Positions 42,806-51,821 of a stretch of DNA of 64,000 bases are shown here, one piece after another. The stretch is taken from assembly GCF_002927275.1 (NCBI RefSeq), contig NZ_PRKW01000004.1, forward strand, positions 124,001-188,000, read 5' to 3'. This DNA is from Arthrobacter pityocampae. GTDB taxonomy: Bacteria > Actinomycetota > Actinomycetes > Actinomycetales > Micrococcaceae. How positions within the stretch are numbered: the stretch's first letter is position 1; every line of letters starts with the position of its first letter. The translations under genes were made by a program, and so were the position numbers. The notes under the pieces were generated by a model that was given only the letters and a program-made list of their open reading frames with translations, was not told the DNA's origin and made no database searches.

Positions 42806-44791
42806 TCAGCCTTTGTCCCCCGTGGGCGCTGCCTCGTCCTCGGCCGGGCGAGCGGGGGCTGCAGGGTCGGCCGGAACGGTGTCGGTCTCCCTCGGCGCGT
42901 CCGGGTCGTCGCACGACGGATCGGCGGGGTCCGACTCGTCACCGGGTTCCGACTCTTCTCCGGGCGTCGGCTCTTCCCCGGGCGTCAGCTCGGTTCCGTC
43001 GTCCGTTCCGGCTTCCTTCGCTGCTGCGGCTTCTTTCGCTGCCTCAGCCGCTGCGTCGGACGGCACCGCGGAAGCGGCGTCACCGGCGGCCTCCGCTGAC
43101 CCGGGGACCTCCGGTGTCGCCGGGTCGGCGGCGCAGGGGTCATCAGGTGTCACGGGGTCAGGTGCCGGTGCCGGCTTCGGCGCGGGTGCAGGCTTCTCGG
43201 GCTTCTCCGGCTTCGGCTCAGGCTTCTCCTCGGGCGCAGGCGCTTCGGGCTTCGGCTCGGGCTTCTCCTCGGGCGCAGGCGCTTCGGGCTTCGGCTCAGG
43301 CTTCTCCTCGGGCGCAGGCGCTTCGGGCTTCGCCTCGGGCTTCTCCGGCTTCGGCTCGGGCTTCGGCTCAGGCTTCTCCTCGGGCGCAGGCGTCTCGGGC
43401 TTCGCCTCGGGCTTCTCCGGCTTCGGCTCGGGCTTCGACTCGGGCTTCTCCGGCTTCGGCGCGGGCTTCCCAGGCTTCCCAGGCTTCCCGGGCGCAGGCG
43501 TCCCGGGCTTCTCCTCGGGCTTCTCCGGCTTCGGCTCGGGCTTCTCGGGCTTCCCGGGCGCAGGCGTCTCGGGCTTCGACTCGGGCTTCTCCGGCTTCGG
43601 CGCGGGCTTCCCAGGCTTCCCGGGCTGCTCGGGCTGCTCGGCGGCAGGCTTCCCGGGCTTGCCCTCCTGCGCCGGACCCGGCTTCACCGGGGTGCTCGCC
43701 TTACCTGGAGCCACAGGCTTCTCGTTCGCCTTGACCGCGGAGGCAGGCTTGCTGTCCGCCGAAGCACCCGGCCGTTCGTAGTGCGGCGCTGGGGGCTCGT
43801 GTCCCGCTGCAGCGCCACCGGTGTCTCCGGCAGCCTGCCCTGCGTCGGCGACAGCGTTCCCGCCCCACGGGGCAGCACCGGACGGAAGACCGTCCGGCGT
43901 CGGCTGGTCGGACCGCGTGGTGGACTGCGCCCAGTCCGGGAGGGCGGCAGCACTGCTCCCGCCGGGGCTGTAGTCCCTGAACTCCCCGCCGCTCTTTCCG
44001 TGGTGGACGGGCGCCATGGTCCATTCGATGGGATCGACGTGCTCGCCGTCGAGGATCGTCTCGAAGTGAAGATGGCAGCCGGTCGAGGACCCCGTGGACC
44101 CGACCTCGGCGACGGTGTCGCCGCCATTGACGGCGTCCCCCTCCTCCACGGAGATGCCCTGCAGATGGTTGTAGCTCGTGATCAGGCCGTTGCCGTGGTC
44201 GATCTCGACGCGGTTGCCGCCACCCCACGGATGCCAACCCACGGCCCGCACCGTACCGGCGTCGACCGCATAGACCGGCGCACCGCACTCGGCGGCGTAG
44301 TCCTGGCCCGTGTGGAACTCATTTGCCTCGCCGGAGATGGGGCTGGTCCGGTGGCCGAACGAAGAGCTGGGCACGAGGCCGTCGAGGGGCGCGAAAAGGG
44401 TGCCGGCAGCGGGTCGCCGTATGGCCGACGTCGCCGAGACCTGGGGGCCGGCAGGTGCGCTGCTGCCGGCAGTCGGTCCGCCGACCGCCGGTGGGGAACC
44501 GACTGGCGGCCGTCCGGGCACAAGCGCGTCCAGGGGGGCGCGTGCCTCTGCGGGTGCCAGCAACGACGGGCCCACGATGCCCGTCGGCGCGAGGGCGTCC
44601 TGTCCGGACTGCGTGAGGGTCGAGGCGGACAGCGGTCCCGACGACATCACGGAGGCCGCCTCCCAAGACTGCGGCACGAAGCCCTGGAAGCCGACGAAGC
44701 AGACCACGATCGCCACGCTGGCATGCATGGTGGTGCGCGATGTCCGAACGCTCCGGGCCTGCCCGGTCGGGCGTCGTGTGGATTGCGTCAT
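42806..44791 (-). CDS. M23 metallopeptidase with long Pro/Lys/Glu-rich tail
   Basis: A 661-residue exported LytM-type endopeptidase. One N-terminal membrane segment or uncleaved signal (about 24-40), a Pro/Ala linker, then an M23 domain (about 145-250) with zinc ligands H160 and D164 (HTGQDYA) and the HLHFE pair H240/H242; it should cut peptidoglycan cross-bridges. From about 350 the chain is low-complexity: PKPEKPEPKPE-type repeats to about 545, then an acidic Asp/Glu/Pro end. Such a tail probably spans or binds the wall by charge. Its two shadow frames on the plus strand (Ala/Ser/Arg and Ser/Gly/Phe repeats) are artefacts. Confidence 0.88.
   Translation of the reverse strand: MTQSTRRPTGQARSVRTSRTTMHASVAIVVCFVGFQGFVPQSWEAASVMSSGPLSASTLTQSGQDALAPTGIVGPSLLAPAEARAPLDALVPGRPPVGSPPAVGGPTAGSSAPAGPQVSATSAIRRPAAGTLFAPLDGLVPSSSFGHRTSPISGEANEFHTGQDYAAECGAPVYAVDAGTVRAVGWHPWGGGNRVEIDHGNGLITSYNHLQGISVEEGDAVNGGDTVAEVGSTGSSTGCHLHFETILDGEHVDPIEWTMAPVHHGKSGGEFRDYSPGGSSAAALPDWAQSTTRSDQPTPDGLPSGAAPWGGNAVADAGQAAGDTGGAAAGHEPPAPHYERPGASADSKPASAVKANEKPVAPGKASTPVKPGPAQEGKPGKPAAEQPEQPGKPGKPAPKPEKPESKPETPAPGKPEKPEPKPEKPEEKPGTPAPGKPGKPGKPAPKPEKPESKPEPKPEKPEAKPETPAPEEKPEPKPEPKPEKPEAKPEAPAPEEKPEPKPEAPAPEEKPEPKPEAPAPEEKPEPKPEKPEKPAPAPKPAPAPDPVTPDDPCAADPATPEVPGSAEAAGDAASAVPSDAAAEAAKEAAAAKEAGTDDGTELTPGEEPTPGEESEPGDESDPADPSCDDPDAPRETDTVPADPAAPARPAEDEAAPTGDKG
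43185..43660. repeat. Coding tandem repeats (39-bp and related units)
   Basis: The unit with GGGCGCAGGCGCTTCGGG begins at 43232, 43271 and 43310, an exact 39-bp period (13 residues, Lys-Pro-Glu-Ala-Pro type); degenerate related units fill the rest. The region is likely to vary in length between strains, always in frame. Confidence 0.85.
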
Positions 44792-44947
44792 GAGTGTTCC
44801 CCCTTGCCCGTGTGCTGCATCGAAGCAGCCCCCGGGAACTGTTGTCCGGCGGAATCATCAGCCACCAGTCATAACGCTAACCCGGCCCCGGCCTCGAGGA
44901 CGACGGATCATTGCGATCGGGTGACAAACTTTAGAAGAAATTGAGGG

Positions 44948-46273
44948 TCAGGTCGAGGGCACAGCCAACTCGGCGTCGAGCCATTCCGCGTGGGCCACGA
45001 CCGCGGCCCGCCGTGGTGAGCGCTGCGGCAGCACGCGCAGTGCGAGCTGCCATGCCTCGGCGTCGTACTCCGCCTCCGCGAGCGCCAGGTACTGCAGCAC
45101 GGTCTCCGGTGCGCCGTCGTTGAGGACGGCGTCACGCAGCAGGACCGACACCTCGTTGCGCAGCCTCACGATCGCGGGAGCCTGCGACCGCGGGAGGACG
45201 GGCCCCCGGTAGATCCCGAGCGCCATGCGGTGGGCACCACGGTCCAGGTAGCTCAGGACCTGCACCGCGTCGACGACCAGCTGACCCGGCAATCGGTAGG
45301 GACGGGACTGCGGCACAGTCGCGTCCCCGTACTGTCCCAGGACCTTTCGCAGGCGCAGGATCTCCGCACGGACCGTCGTCCCGGATGCGTCCTCCGGGTA
45401 GGCCATCGTGGCGAGCTGGTCCGCCGTGAGGCCTTCCGGGTGCAGGGCGAGGATGGTGAGCAGCTCGGCATGGCGGAGGCTCAGTTCGAGCGAAGCCCCG
45501 CCGGTGTGGACCACCCCGTGATCCATGCCCAGGATCTGCAGGCTGTTCCGGTAGAGGGTGGGCTGCGTGCGCCCCGGCCGACGGCGCTTCGCACGTGGCA
45601 GCCGTTCCTGCAGCCGGTGGATGCTCAGCTGGGCCTCCGCTGCCGCCACCGCCGCTTCGACGAGCGCCAGGGTGTGGGTCGCCACGGCGTCGTGGGTCCC
45701 CGTGATGTCGACGACGCCGAGCACCGTCCTCGAGTCGGGGTCGTGCACCGGCACGGCGGTGCAGCTCCAGGGATGGGCCTTGCGATTGAAGTGCTCCGCT
45801 CCGGCGATCTGCACGCTGCGGTCGAGGGCGAGCGCCGTGCCGGGAGCGCTCGTGCCGACGGTCGATTCGGACCAGTCCGCTCCAGGGACGAAGAGCATGC
45901 CCTCCGCCCGGCGTCGCAGCTCGCGATCGCCGTCCACCCACAGGAGGCGCCCGTTCTCGTCACCGACCGCCACGAGCATCCCCGCTGCCAGGCTCGGCTG
46001 GACGAGCAGGCGGTCGATGACGGGCATGACGGCCGCGAGAGGATGCCCCTGACGGTAGGCCTCGAGCTCCTCCTCGGAGCAGAACAGGCGGGCCTCGGCG
46101 GCAGCGGGGTCGCGGAGGAAACCGAGCGACCGGCGCCAGGACTCACGGACGACGCCGCGGAGATCGCCGTCGACTCCCGCACCGCGCCCCAGTGCCTCGT
46201 GCGCTGCGAAGGCTCTTCGCTGCAGCGCGTCGGAGGAGAGCTCGGCTTCGGCTAATGAACGGGACGGCGACAT
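44948..46273 (-). CDS. GAF-domain transcriptional regulator (AcoR-like N-terminus)
   Basis: A 441-residue regulator. The N-terminal half has the AcoR-like opening VVRESWRRSLGF and a GAF domain (about 80-220) with GTSAPGTALALDR and HFNRKAHPWSCTAVPVHD. Unlike proteobacterial AcoR it has no sigma-54 AAA domain; the C-terminal half contains a winged-helix-like segment (LSLRHAELLTILALHPEGLTADQLA, in parts) instead. Actinobacterial proteins of this design commonly lie near acetaldehyde dehydrogenase genes, so it is the likely activator of exaC, 2.3 kb away across the M23 gene. ATG 46273 follows GGAG. All three are on the same strand. Confidence 0.8.
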   Translation of the reverse strand: MSPSRSLAEAELSSDALQRRAFAAHEALGRGAGVDGDLRGVVRESWRRSLGFLRDPAAAEARLFCSEEELEAYRQGHPLAAVMPVIDRLLVQPSLAAGMLVAVGDENGRLLWVDGDRELRRRAEGMLFVPGADWSESTVGTSAPGTALALDRSVQIAGAEHFNRKAHPWSCTAVPVHDPDSRTVLGVVDITGTHDAVATHTLALVEAAVAAAEAQLSIHRLQERLPRAKRRRPGRTQPTLYRNSLQILGMDHGVVHTGGASLELSLRHAELLTILALHPEGLTADQLATMAYPEDASGTTVRAEILRLRKVLGQYGDATVPQSRPYRLPGQLVVDAVQVLSYLDRGAHRMALGIYRGPVLPRSQAPAIVRLRNEVSVLLRDAVLNDGAPETVLQYLALAEAEYDAEAWQLALRVLPQRSPRRAAVVAHAEWLDAELAVPST

Positions 46274-46335
46274 CGGCACTCCGCTTCGTGACCAGTCCCA
46301 CGGGGTGGCGTGGGACAGGTCACAGTGTAGCCAAA

Positions 46336-47757
46336 CTACTCACTGCGGGATATGGCCACCATGTCCTCGCGGGGCACCAGTTTCACGCGCTCCCGCACGA
46401 GCTCCGCGTTGCCCGAGGTGTTCACGAAGTTGGCTCCCAGCTTCATCTCATGGGCATCCAGCTTCAGCCACCCCTCCCAGGTGGTGTACCGGACACCGCG
46501 CGCCTCGAGGAGCTCGATGATGGCATCCTCCGACCCGTCCTCGGCCGGCGGGAGATTCAGCCGGTCCTCGAGCAGGTACCCGATGGTCTCGAGCGCGTCA
46601 CCCTTGGTGTGGCCGATCAGTCCCACCGGTCCGCGCTTGATCCAGCCGGTGGCGTAGATGCCGGGCACGGGCCGGCCGTCCTCGTCGATGACGCGTCCGC
46701 CCTCATTGGGGATGACGCCGCGCTTCGCGTCGAAGCCGACCTCGGGCAGCTCCGACCCGAAGTAGCCGATGGCCCGGTAGACGGCCTGGACAGGATAGTC
46801 GACGATCTCGCCGGTCCCGCGCACGCTGCCGTCCCCGGTCAGTTCGGTGCGTTCGAACCGCATCCCCGCGACCCTGCCCGGGGTCTCGGGGGAGTCGTGG
46901 ACCTCGACCGGCGAGTGGAGGAAGTGCAGGTGGAGGCGGCGGGACGCCCCCGTCGGCTCGTCCTCGACCAGCCAGTTGGTGAGCGTCTTCACCATCGTCT
47001 TGGTCTGATTGTTCGACGCGATCTGCGCCTCGGAGCCGGCGTCGAAGTCGAAGTCCTCGGGGTAGAGGACGATGTCGACGTCACGCGAGTGCGAGAGCTC
47101 GCGCAGTTCCAGGGGCGTGAACTTCACCTGCGCGGGTCCGCGGCGGCCGAAGACGTGGACGTCCGTCACGGGCGAGGCCTTGAGGCCCCGGTAGACGTTG
47201 TCCGGGATCTCGGTGGAGAGAAGATCGTCGGCGTGCTTGGACAGGATGCGGGCGACGTCGAGCGCCACGTTCCCGTTGCCGATGACGGCGATCTCGCGGG
47301 CCTCGAGCGGCCAGTCCCGGCTCACGTCGGGGTGGCCGTCGTACCAGGACACGAAGTCGGCGCCGCCGAAGGAGCCCTCGAGCCCGATACCCGGGATGTC
47401 CAGGTCGGCGTCCTTGATGGCGCCGGTGGCGAAGATGACGGCGTCGTAGAAGCGCCGGAAGTCGGAGAGGGTGAGGTCGCGTCCGTAGTTCACGTTCCCG
47501 AGGAACCGGATGTCCCCGCGGTCCAGCACCTTGTGGAGCGCGTTGACGATCCCCTTGATGCGCGGGTGGTCCGGGGCGACCCCGTACCGGATCAGGCCGT
47601 AGGGTGCGGGGTACTGGTCGAAGAGATCGATGCTGACGGCGAAGTCGCCGCCCTGGACCTCGTTGGACTTCGTCAGGATGTCGGCCGCGTAGACGCCTGC
47701 CGGACCGGCACCGATGATCGCGACCCGCAGCGGTCGTGCCGCAGCTGAGGTAGACAC
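46336..47757 (-). CDS. fprA: Ferredoxin/flavodoxin NADP+ reductase, FprA type
   Basis: A 473-residue FAD enzyme of the adrenodoxin-reductase family. The FAD motif is IIGAGPAGVYAA at the N-terminus, PAPYGLIRYGVAPDHP is the family signature, the NADP motif is VIGNGNVALDVARIL, and the FAD-binding end is IYATGWIKRGPVGLIGHTKGDA (in parts). It passes electrons between NADPH and ferredoxin, for instance to P450s. GTG 47757 follows AAGAAGG. A TAGAAT -10 box lies about 70 bases upstream. It is divergent from rarD. Confidence 0.92.
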   Translation of the reverse strand: MSTSAAARPLRVAIIGAGPAGVYAADILTKSNEVQGGDFAVSIDLFDQYPAPYGLIRYGVAPDHPRIKGIVNALHKVLDRGDIRFLGNVNYGRDLTLSDFRRFYDAVIFATGAIKDADLDIPGIGLEGSFGGADFVSWYDGHPDVSRDWPLEAREIAVIGNGNVALDVARILSKHADDLLSTEIPDNVYRGLKASPVTDVHVFGRRGPAQVKFTPLELRELSHSRDVDIVLYPEDFDFDAGSEAQIASNNQTKTMVKTLTNWLVEDEPTGASRRLHLHFLHSPVEVHDSPETPGRVAGMRFERTELTGDGSVRGTGEIVDYPVQAVYRAIGYFGSELPEVGFDAKRGVIPNEGGRVIDEDGRPVPGIYATGWIKRGPVGLIGHTKGDALETIGYLLEDRLNLPPAEDGSEDAIIELLEARGVRYTTWEGWLKLDAHEMKLGANFVNTSGNAELVRERVKLVPREDMVAISRSE

Positions 47758-47952
47758 TGAATAGCCTTCTTCCCGGTGGAATGCTCCCGATGGTTACCGC
47801 CGTGCAGATAAGCGCACAGTTCCCTATTCTAAATGTCCCGGGGCGGCCCGAACGAAAACAGTGGCGCGCATCTCCCCCTGAGTTCGTTCCCGAGGACGAG
47901 CAGGACGGGACGGACGGGGAATAAAGGCCTCCCGGGCCCGGTTCAGGACCTC

Positions 47953-48912
47953 GTGACCACAACGGGCAAGACACCGCGACCGGCGCGGAGCGAGAACTCC
48001 ACGGGCGTCCTCTTCGGGATCGGTGCGTACGGCCTGTGGGGGCTGCTCCCGCTGTACTTCCTCGTCCTGGCGCCCGCCGGCCCCGTCGAGATCGTGGCCA
48101 ACCGTGTGCTGTGGTCCCTGATCTTCTGCGCCCTGCTACTGACGGTCCTGCGCTCGTGGCGGCCCGTCCTGACCGCCCTGCGCACGCCGCGGATCGTCGG
48201 GACCCTGACCGTGGCCGCCCTGCTGATCGCGGTGAACTGGCTGGTCTACACCTACGGGGTCACCACCGGGCAGGCGATCGAGGCCGCCCTCGGGTACTTC
48301 ATCAACCCCATCGTCTCGGTCCTGCTGGGCGTGGTGGTGCTCCGTGAGAAGCTGCGCCCGCTCCAGTGGGCAGCCATCGGCATGGGCATCCTCGCCGTGA
48401 TCGTGCTGGCCATCGGGTACGGCGCCGTGCCGTGGATCGCCCTGACCCTCGCCTTCTCCTTCGGCCTGTACGGCTTCGCGAAGAAGAAGGTGGGCTCCCG
48501 CGTGGACGCCATCTCCAGTCTCAGCATCGAGACGGTGGTGCTCGCGCCGATCGCCCTCGCCGTCATGCTGTGGCTCGGGTCCACGGGCACGGCGACCCTG
48601 ACCACCGAGGGCGCGGGACACTTCTGGATCATGGCGGCCTCTGGCGTCATCACGGCGGTCCCCCTCATCTTCTTCGGTGCGGCGGCACGCCGACTGCCCC
48701 TGACCACCATCGGGCTGCTGCAGTACCTGGCCCCCGTACTCCAGTTCCTGCTCGCGCTCCTCGTCCTCCACGAGGAGATGCCGTTCGAGCGGTGGGTCGG
48801 TTTCAGCCTCGTGTGGGTGGGCCTGATCCTCCTGACGGTGGACATGCTCCGGACCGTGCGCCGCCAGCCGAAGCCGGCGCAGTCGCCGGAACCCGCAGCC
48901 ACCACCGTCTGA
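47953..48912 (+). CDS. rarD: RarD-type EamA transporter
   Basis: A 319-residue protein of the drug/metabolite transporter superfamily with ten membrane segments in two EamA repeats. GIGAYGLWGLLPLYF and ANRVLWSLIF at the start and IGLLQYLAPVLQFLLALLV near the end are RarD signatures. Relatives were named for chloramphenicol sensitivity, and transport substrate is unsettled. GTG 47953 follows AGGA. The frame upstream to 47833 lacks family sequence. Confidence 0.9.
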   Translation: MTTTGKTPRPARSENSTGVLFGIGAYGLWGLLPLYFLVLAPAGPVEIVANRVLWSLIFCALLLTVLRSWRPVLTALRTPRIVGTLTVAALLIAVNWLVYTYGVTTGQAIEAALGYFINPIVSVLLGVVVLREKLRPLQWAAIGMGILAVIVLAIGYGAVPWIALTLAFSFGLYGFAKKKVGSRVDAISSLSIETVVLAPIALAVMLWLGSTGTATLTTEGAGHFWIMAASGVITAVPLIFFGAAARRLPLTTIGLLQYLAPVLQFLLALLVLHEEMPFERWVGFSLVWVGLILLTVDMLRTVRRQPKPAQSPEPAATTV

Positions 48913-48915
48913 GAC

Positions 48916-48939
48916 CCGGCGCGGACCGTCCCGCGCCGG
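48916..48939. terminator. Hairpin between convergent genes
   Basis: CCGGCGCGG (48916-48924) and CCGCGCCGG (48931-48939) form a 9-bp GC stem in the 30-base gap between rarD and the saccharopine-dehydrogenase-like gene. No T run is visible. Confidence 0.55.
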
Positions 48940-48942
48940 CCG

Positions 48943-50163
48943 TCAGCGCTCCTCCATCCCCCACGGGGACCCATAGCCGTGCGGCGCCTCGGCGGCGAGC
49001 AGATCCAGGAAGGGCCGCGCGTCGAAGGCCTCCGGCCCGAGGACCCCGGACCCCCGCCAGGTGCCCGAGGCCAGCAGTTCGAGGGCGATCACCGGGTTGA
49101 CGGCGGTCTGCCACACGACCGCCTGGGAGTTGTACTGGGCCATGGACCACTCGTTGTCCACCACGTGGTAGAGGTACACCGAGCGGGGCGTGCCGTCCTT
49201 GCCCCTGCCGGTGACGAGGAGCCCCGCGCAGGTCTTGCCCTTCATGCGGTCGCCCAGGGTGGCAGGGTCAGGGAGGACGGCGGCGACGACGTCCCGGGGC
49301 GCCACCGATACGCCCTTCACGGACACCTGCTCGGTGGAGTCCAGGCCGAGCTTGTGCAGGGTCCGCAGGACGCCGATGAACTCCTCGCCGAGCCCGTACT
49401 TGAAGGTCACCCTCCGCGCTCCGGTCCATCGCGGCATCAGGATCACCTCCTCGTGCTCCACGTTCACGCACTCCACGGGGCCGATCCCCTCCGGGAAGTG
49501 GAACACCTCCGGTTCGCTGAACGGCTCCGTCGTGTACCAGCCGCGGTCGCGTTCGAAGATCACCGGCGGGTTCAGGCATTCCTCGATGGTGGTCCAGATG
49601 GAGAACGACGGCGCGAACTCGTAGCCCTCGACGGTGATGTTGGCGCCGTCGCGCACCCCGAGTTCGTCGATGGAGGAGAACAGTTCGTCCTCCGCGTAGC
49701 GGGCGAAGACGTCCGAAAGGCCCGGTTCCACCCCGATGCCCACCAGCGCGAGCCGCCCCGCCTCCGACCAGCGCGCGGCCGCCTCGAACTGCTCGTCGCC
49801 GAGCATCACCCCGGTCTTCTCGTACGGGTCCTCGGGATGCCGGACGGAGAGGCTCATCGCCATGTCGAGGTAGGTCGCGCCGGCATCGAAGCAGCCGTTG
49901 AACACCGGCATCACGAACCGCGGGTCCACGGCGTTCAGCACGTGGGTGATGCCGTGCTCCCGGACGACGGCGGCCACGCCCTCGGCGGACGAGGCATCGA
50001 TCCGCGTTGCAAGCAGCCGGGGGTCGCCCAACTCGTCGACGAGGCGCTGGGGTCGGTCGGGGTCGTAGTCGGCGACCACCAGCAGGTCGAAGAAGGACCG
50101 GCGGACCGCGATCCGGGCGGCGGCGGAGCCGACGCCACCGGCTCCGACAATGAGAATGCGCAT
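48943..50163 (-). CDS. Saccharopine dehydrogenase family protein
   Basis: A 406-residue NAD(P)-binding oxidoreductase. The Rossmann start is ILIVGAGGVGSAAARIA; then VLNAVDPRFVMPVF, ATYLDMAMSL and VGIGVEPGLSDVFARYA follow as in lysine-6-dehydrogenase and carboxynorspermidine-dehydrogenase-like members. Its ATG overlaps the permease stop (TGATG), so it acts on what that permease imports or a product of it. In this polyamine neighbourhood an amino acid or diamine-derived imine is plausible, but the substrate is not shown by sequence. Confidence 0.88.
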   Translation of the reverse strand: MRILIVGAGGVGSAAARIAVRRSFFDLLVVADYDPDRPQRLVDELGDPRLLATRIDASSAEGVAAVVREHGITHVLNAVDPRFVMPVFNGCFDAGATYLDMAMSLSVRHPEDPYEKTGVMLGDEQFEAAARWSEAGRLALVGIGVEPGLSDVFARYAEDELFSSIDELGVRDGANITVEGYEFAPSFSIWTTIEECLNPPVIFERDRGWYTTEPFSEPEVFHFPEGIGPVECVNVEHEEVILMPRWTGARRVTFKYGLGEEFIGVLRTLHKLGLDSTEQVSVKGVSVAPRDVVAAVLPDPATLGDRMKGKTCAGLLVTGRGKDGTPRSVYLYHVVDNEWSMAQYNSQAVVWQTAVNPVIALELLASGTWRGSGVLGPEAFDARPFLDLLAAEAPHGYGSPWGMEER

Positions 50164-51719
50164 CAGGACAGACCTCCATCGGTGGGACGTTCGGGGAGAG
50201 CGGGGGAATCGGGCACCAGGACCGGGGTGTCCTCGTTGAGGCTCTCCCCGCGGAAGAAGGGGAGGGAGCCCGAGCGGGTCCGCCACAGCACCATGAGGAC
50301 GAGCCCCAGTGCCAGGGAGCCGATGCCGGTCACGAAGGTCCCGCCGATGCCCAGCAGCACGCTGTAGCCGTACTCGACGTCGACCATGTCCATGGCGGAC
50401 CGGACGAACGCCGCCGTGAGCATGAGCGCGCCGAGCAGCGGCATCAGGAAGCGGAAGATCACGTTGTGGGCCGAGGTGAACAGCTCGCGCCGGAAGTACC
50501 AGACGCAGGCGTAACCGGTGATCGCGTAGTAGAAGGCGATGGCCAGGCCGAGCGACAGGATGGAGTCGGCCAGGATGTTCTCGCTGATGATCGTCATGAT
50601 CACGTAGTAGGCGATCGCGGCGATCCCCATCACCAGGGTGGAGAACGAGGGGGTCCTGAAGCGGGGGTGCACCGTGCCGAAGCGGGGCGGCAGGGCCCTG
50701 TAGACGGCCATGGAGAGCGTGCCGCGGGCGGTGGGAAGGATGGTCGTCTGGGTGGAGGAGACCGCCGACACGAGGACCGCCACGACCAGCAGCCAGGCCC
50801 ACGGACCCAGGACGACGTCCTTCAGCGCCAGGAACACGTCCTCCGAGTTGGCTTCGTTCCCGAGGCCGATCCCCTCGTCCCCTACCCCGGCGTACATCAT
50901 CGCCACGACACTGACACCCACGTAGGTGACGAGCAGCAGGACCGTCGAGACGAGGGCCGCGAGACCCGGGATGCGGCGGGGGTCCTTCGTCTCCTCGTTG
51001 AGGGCCAGGCAGGCATCCCAGCCCCAGTAGATGAACAGGGCCAGGAGGATGGACTCGGTGAAGCCCTCGACGCTCTCGAAGGCGAAGGGGTTGAACCACT
51101 CGGCGGAGACGGGTGTGGCGTTCTCCGCGGTCCCGTTCGCCATCGAGACGAGGGCGGCGATCACGAAGAGGGCCAGCGCCAGGTACTGGATGCCGAGCAG
51201 GATGTTCTGCAGCCTGGCGCCGATCTCGACCCCGCGGTAGCTCACGTACGTCATGAGGGCGATGAAGACGACGCCCGTGGCGGTGACCAGCAGGGGGTTC
51301 CCGGCGAGGGAGCCGTCTCCCACGAGCAGCCAGAAATACAGGCCGCTGATCTGTGCGAGGTTTGCCAGGACGACGATGCCGGCGACGGCGACGCCCCAGC
51401 CTGCCATCCAGCCCACCCAGGGACCGAACGCCTTGGTGGCCCAGGTGAAGGAGGTCCCGCAGTCGGGGACGGCCTGGTTCAACTCCCGGTAGGCGAAGGC
51501 GACGAACAGCATCGGGATGAACGCGACGATGAACGCGATCGGTGTCTGGGCTCCGACGGCGAGGACCACGAATCCGAGGGTGGCCACGAGGGAGTAGACG
51601 GGCGCCGTCGACGCCAGGCCGATCACCACGGACGCCCAGAGCCCCAGCGTGCCGGCCGCGAGGCCCTTGCCGGCCTCCGGTCCGCCGGAGGCCCTCGTTT
51701 CGGACGGGATCGAATTCAT
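50163..51719 (-). CDS. APC-superfamily amino acid/polyamine permease, copy 1
   Basis: A 518-residue transporter with about twelve to fourteen membrane segments. APVYSLVATLG, CGTSFTWATKAFGPWVGWM and NEETKDPRRIPG are the family signatures. It is a clear paralogue of the permease at 54094-55614: both share the FTWAT-AFGPWVGWM block and a WFNPFA loop. ATG 51719 lies 60 bases from a palindrome shared with a divergent TetR gene. It is the first of two genes with the saccharopine-dehydrogenase-like enzyme. Confidence 0.9.
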   Translation of the reverse strand: MNSIPSETRASGGPEAGKGLAAGTLGLWASVVIGLASTAPVYSLVATLGFVVLAVGAQTPIAFIVAFIPMLFVAFAYRELNQAVPDCGTSFTWATKAFGPWVGWMAGWGVAVAGIVVLANLAQISGLYFWLLVGDGSLAGNPLLVTATGVVFIALMTYVSYRGVEIGARLQNILLGIQYLALALFVIAALVSMANGTAENATPVSAEWFNPFAFESVEGFTESILLALFIYWGWDACLALNEETKDPRRIPGLAALVSTVLLLVTYVGVSVVAMMYAGVGDEGIGLGNEANSEDVFLALKDVVLGPWAWLLVVAVLVSAVSSTQTTILPTARGTLSMAVYRALPPRFGTVHPRFRTPSFSTLVMGIAAIAYYVIMTIISENILADSILSLGLAIAFYYAITGYACVWYFRRELFTSAHNVIFRFLMPLLGALMLTAAFVRSAMDMVDVEYGYSVLLGIGGTFVTGIGSLALGLVLMVLWRTRSGSLPFFRGESLNEDTPVLVPDSPALPERPTDGGLS

Positions 51720-51778
51720 GGGGTGCCTCGACTCTGGAAGGGACCACTGCCGCCACATCGCGTGGCACAGGTCACTAT

Positions 51779-51792
51779 ACCGACCAGTCGGT
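51779..51792. promoter_or_regulatory. TetR operator candidate between permease and tetR
   Basis: ACCGACCAGTCGGT: perfect 6-bp arms, 2-base spacer, the typical form of TetR-family sites in Actinobacteria. On the minus strand a TATAGT -10 for the permease overlaps it; on the plus strand it sits at the -35 of tetR. Confidence 0.78.
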
Positions 51793-51821
51793 TTTTCGAG
51801 AAGGGTCCTAGACTGCGAATC

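Noticed and set aside
43185-43660. CRISPR-like periodic repeats
   Set aside because: The period is coding, imperfect and without unique spacers.
42676-43781. Two long plus-strand frames of Ala/Ser/Arg and Ser/Gly/Phe repeats opposite the M23 gene
   Set aside because: They are complements of the Pro/Lys/Glu repeats; no ribosome site, family match or reason for two overlapping repeat proteins.
44792-44947. Riboswitch before the M23 gene (cyclic di-AMP type expected for wall hydrolases)
   Set aside because: Short hairpins exist, but I could not match the conserved core of that class.
48943-51768. One 941-residue gene spanning permease and saccharopine dehydrogenase
   Set aside because: The upstream part is a shadow of the permease in another frame; the enzyme begins at ATG 50163 with a Rossmann motif.
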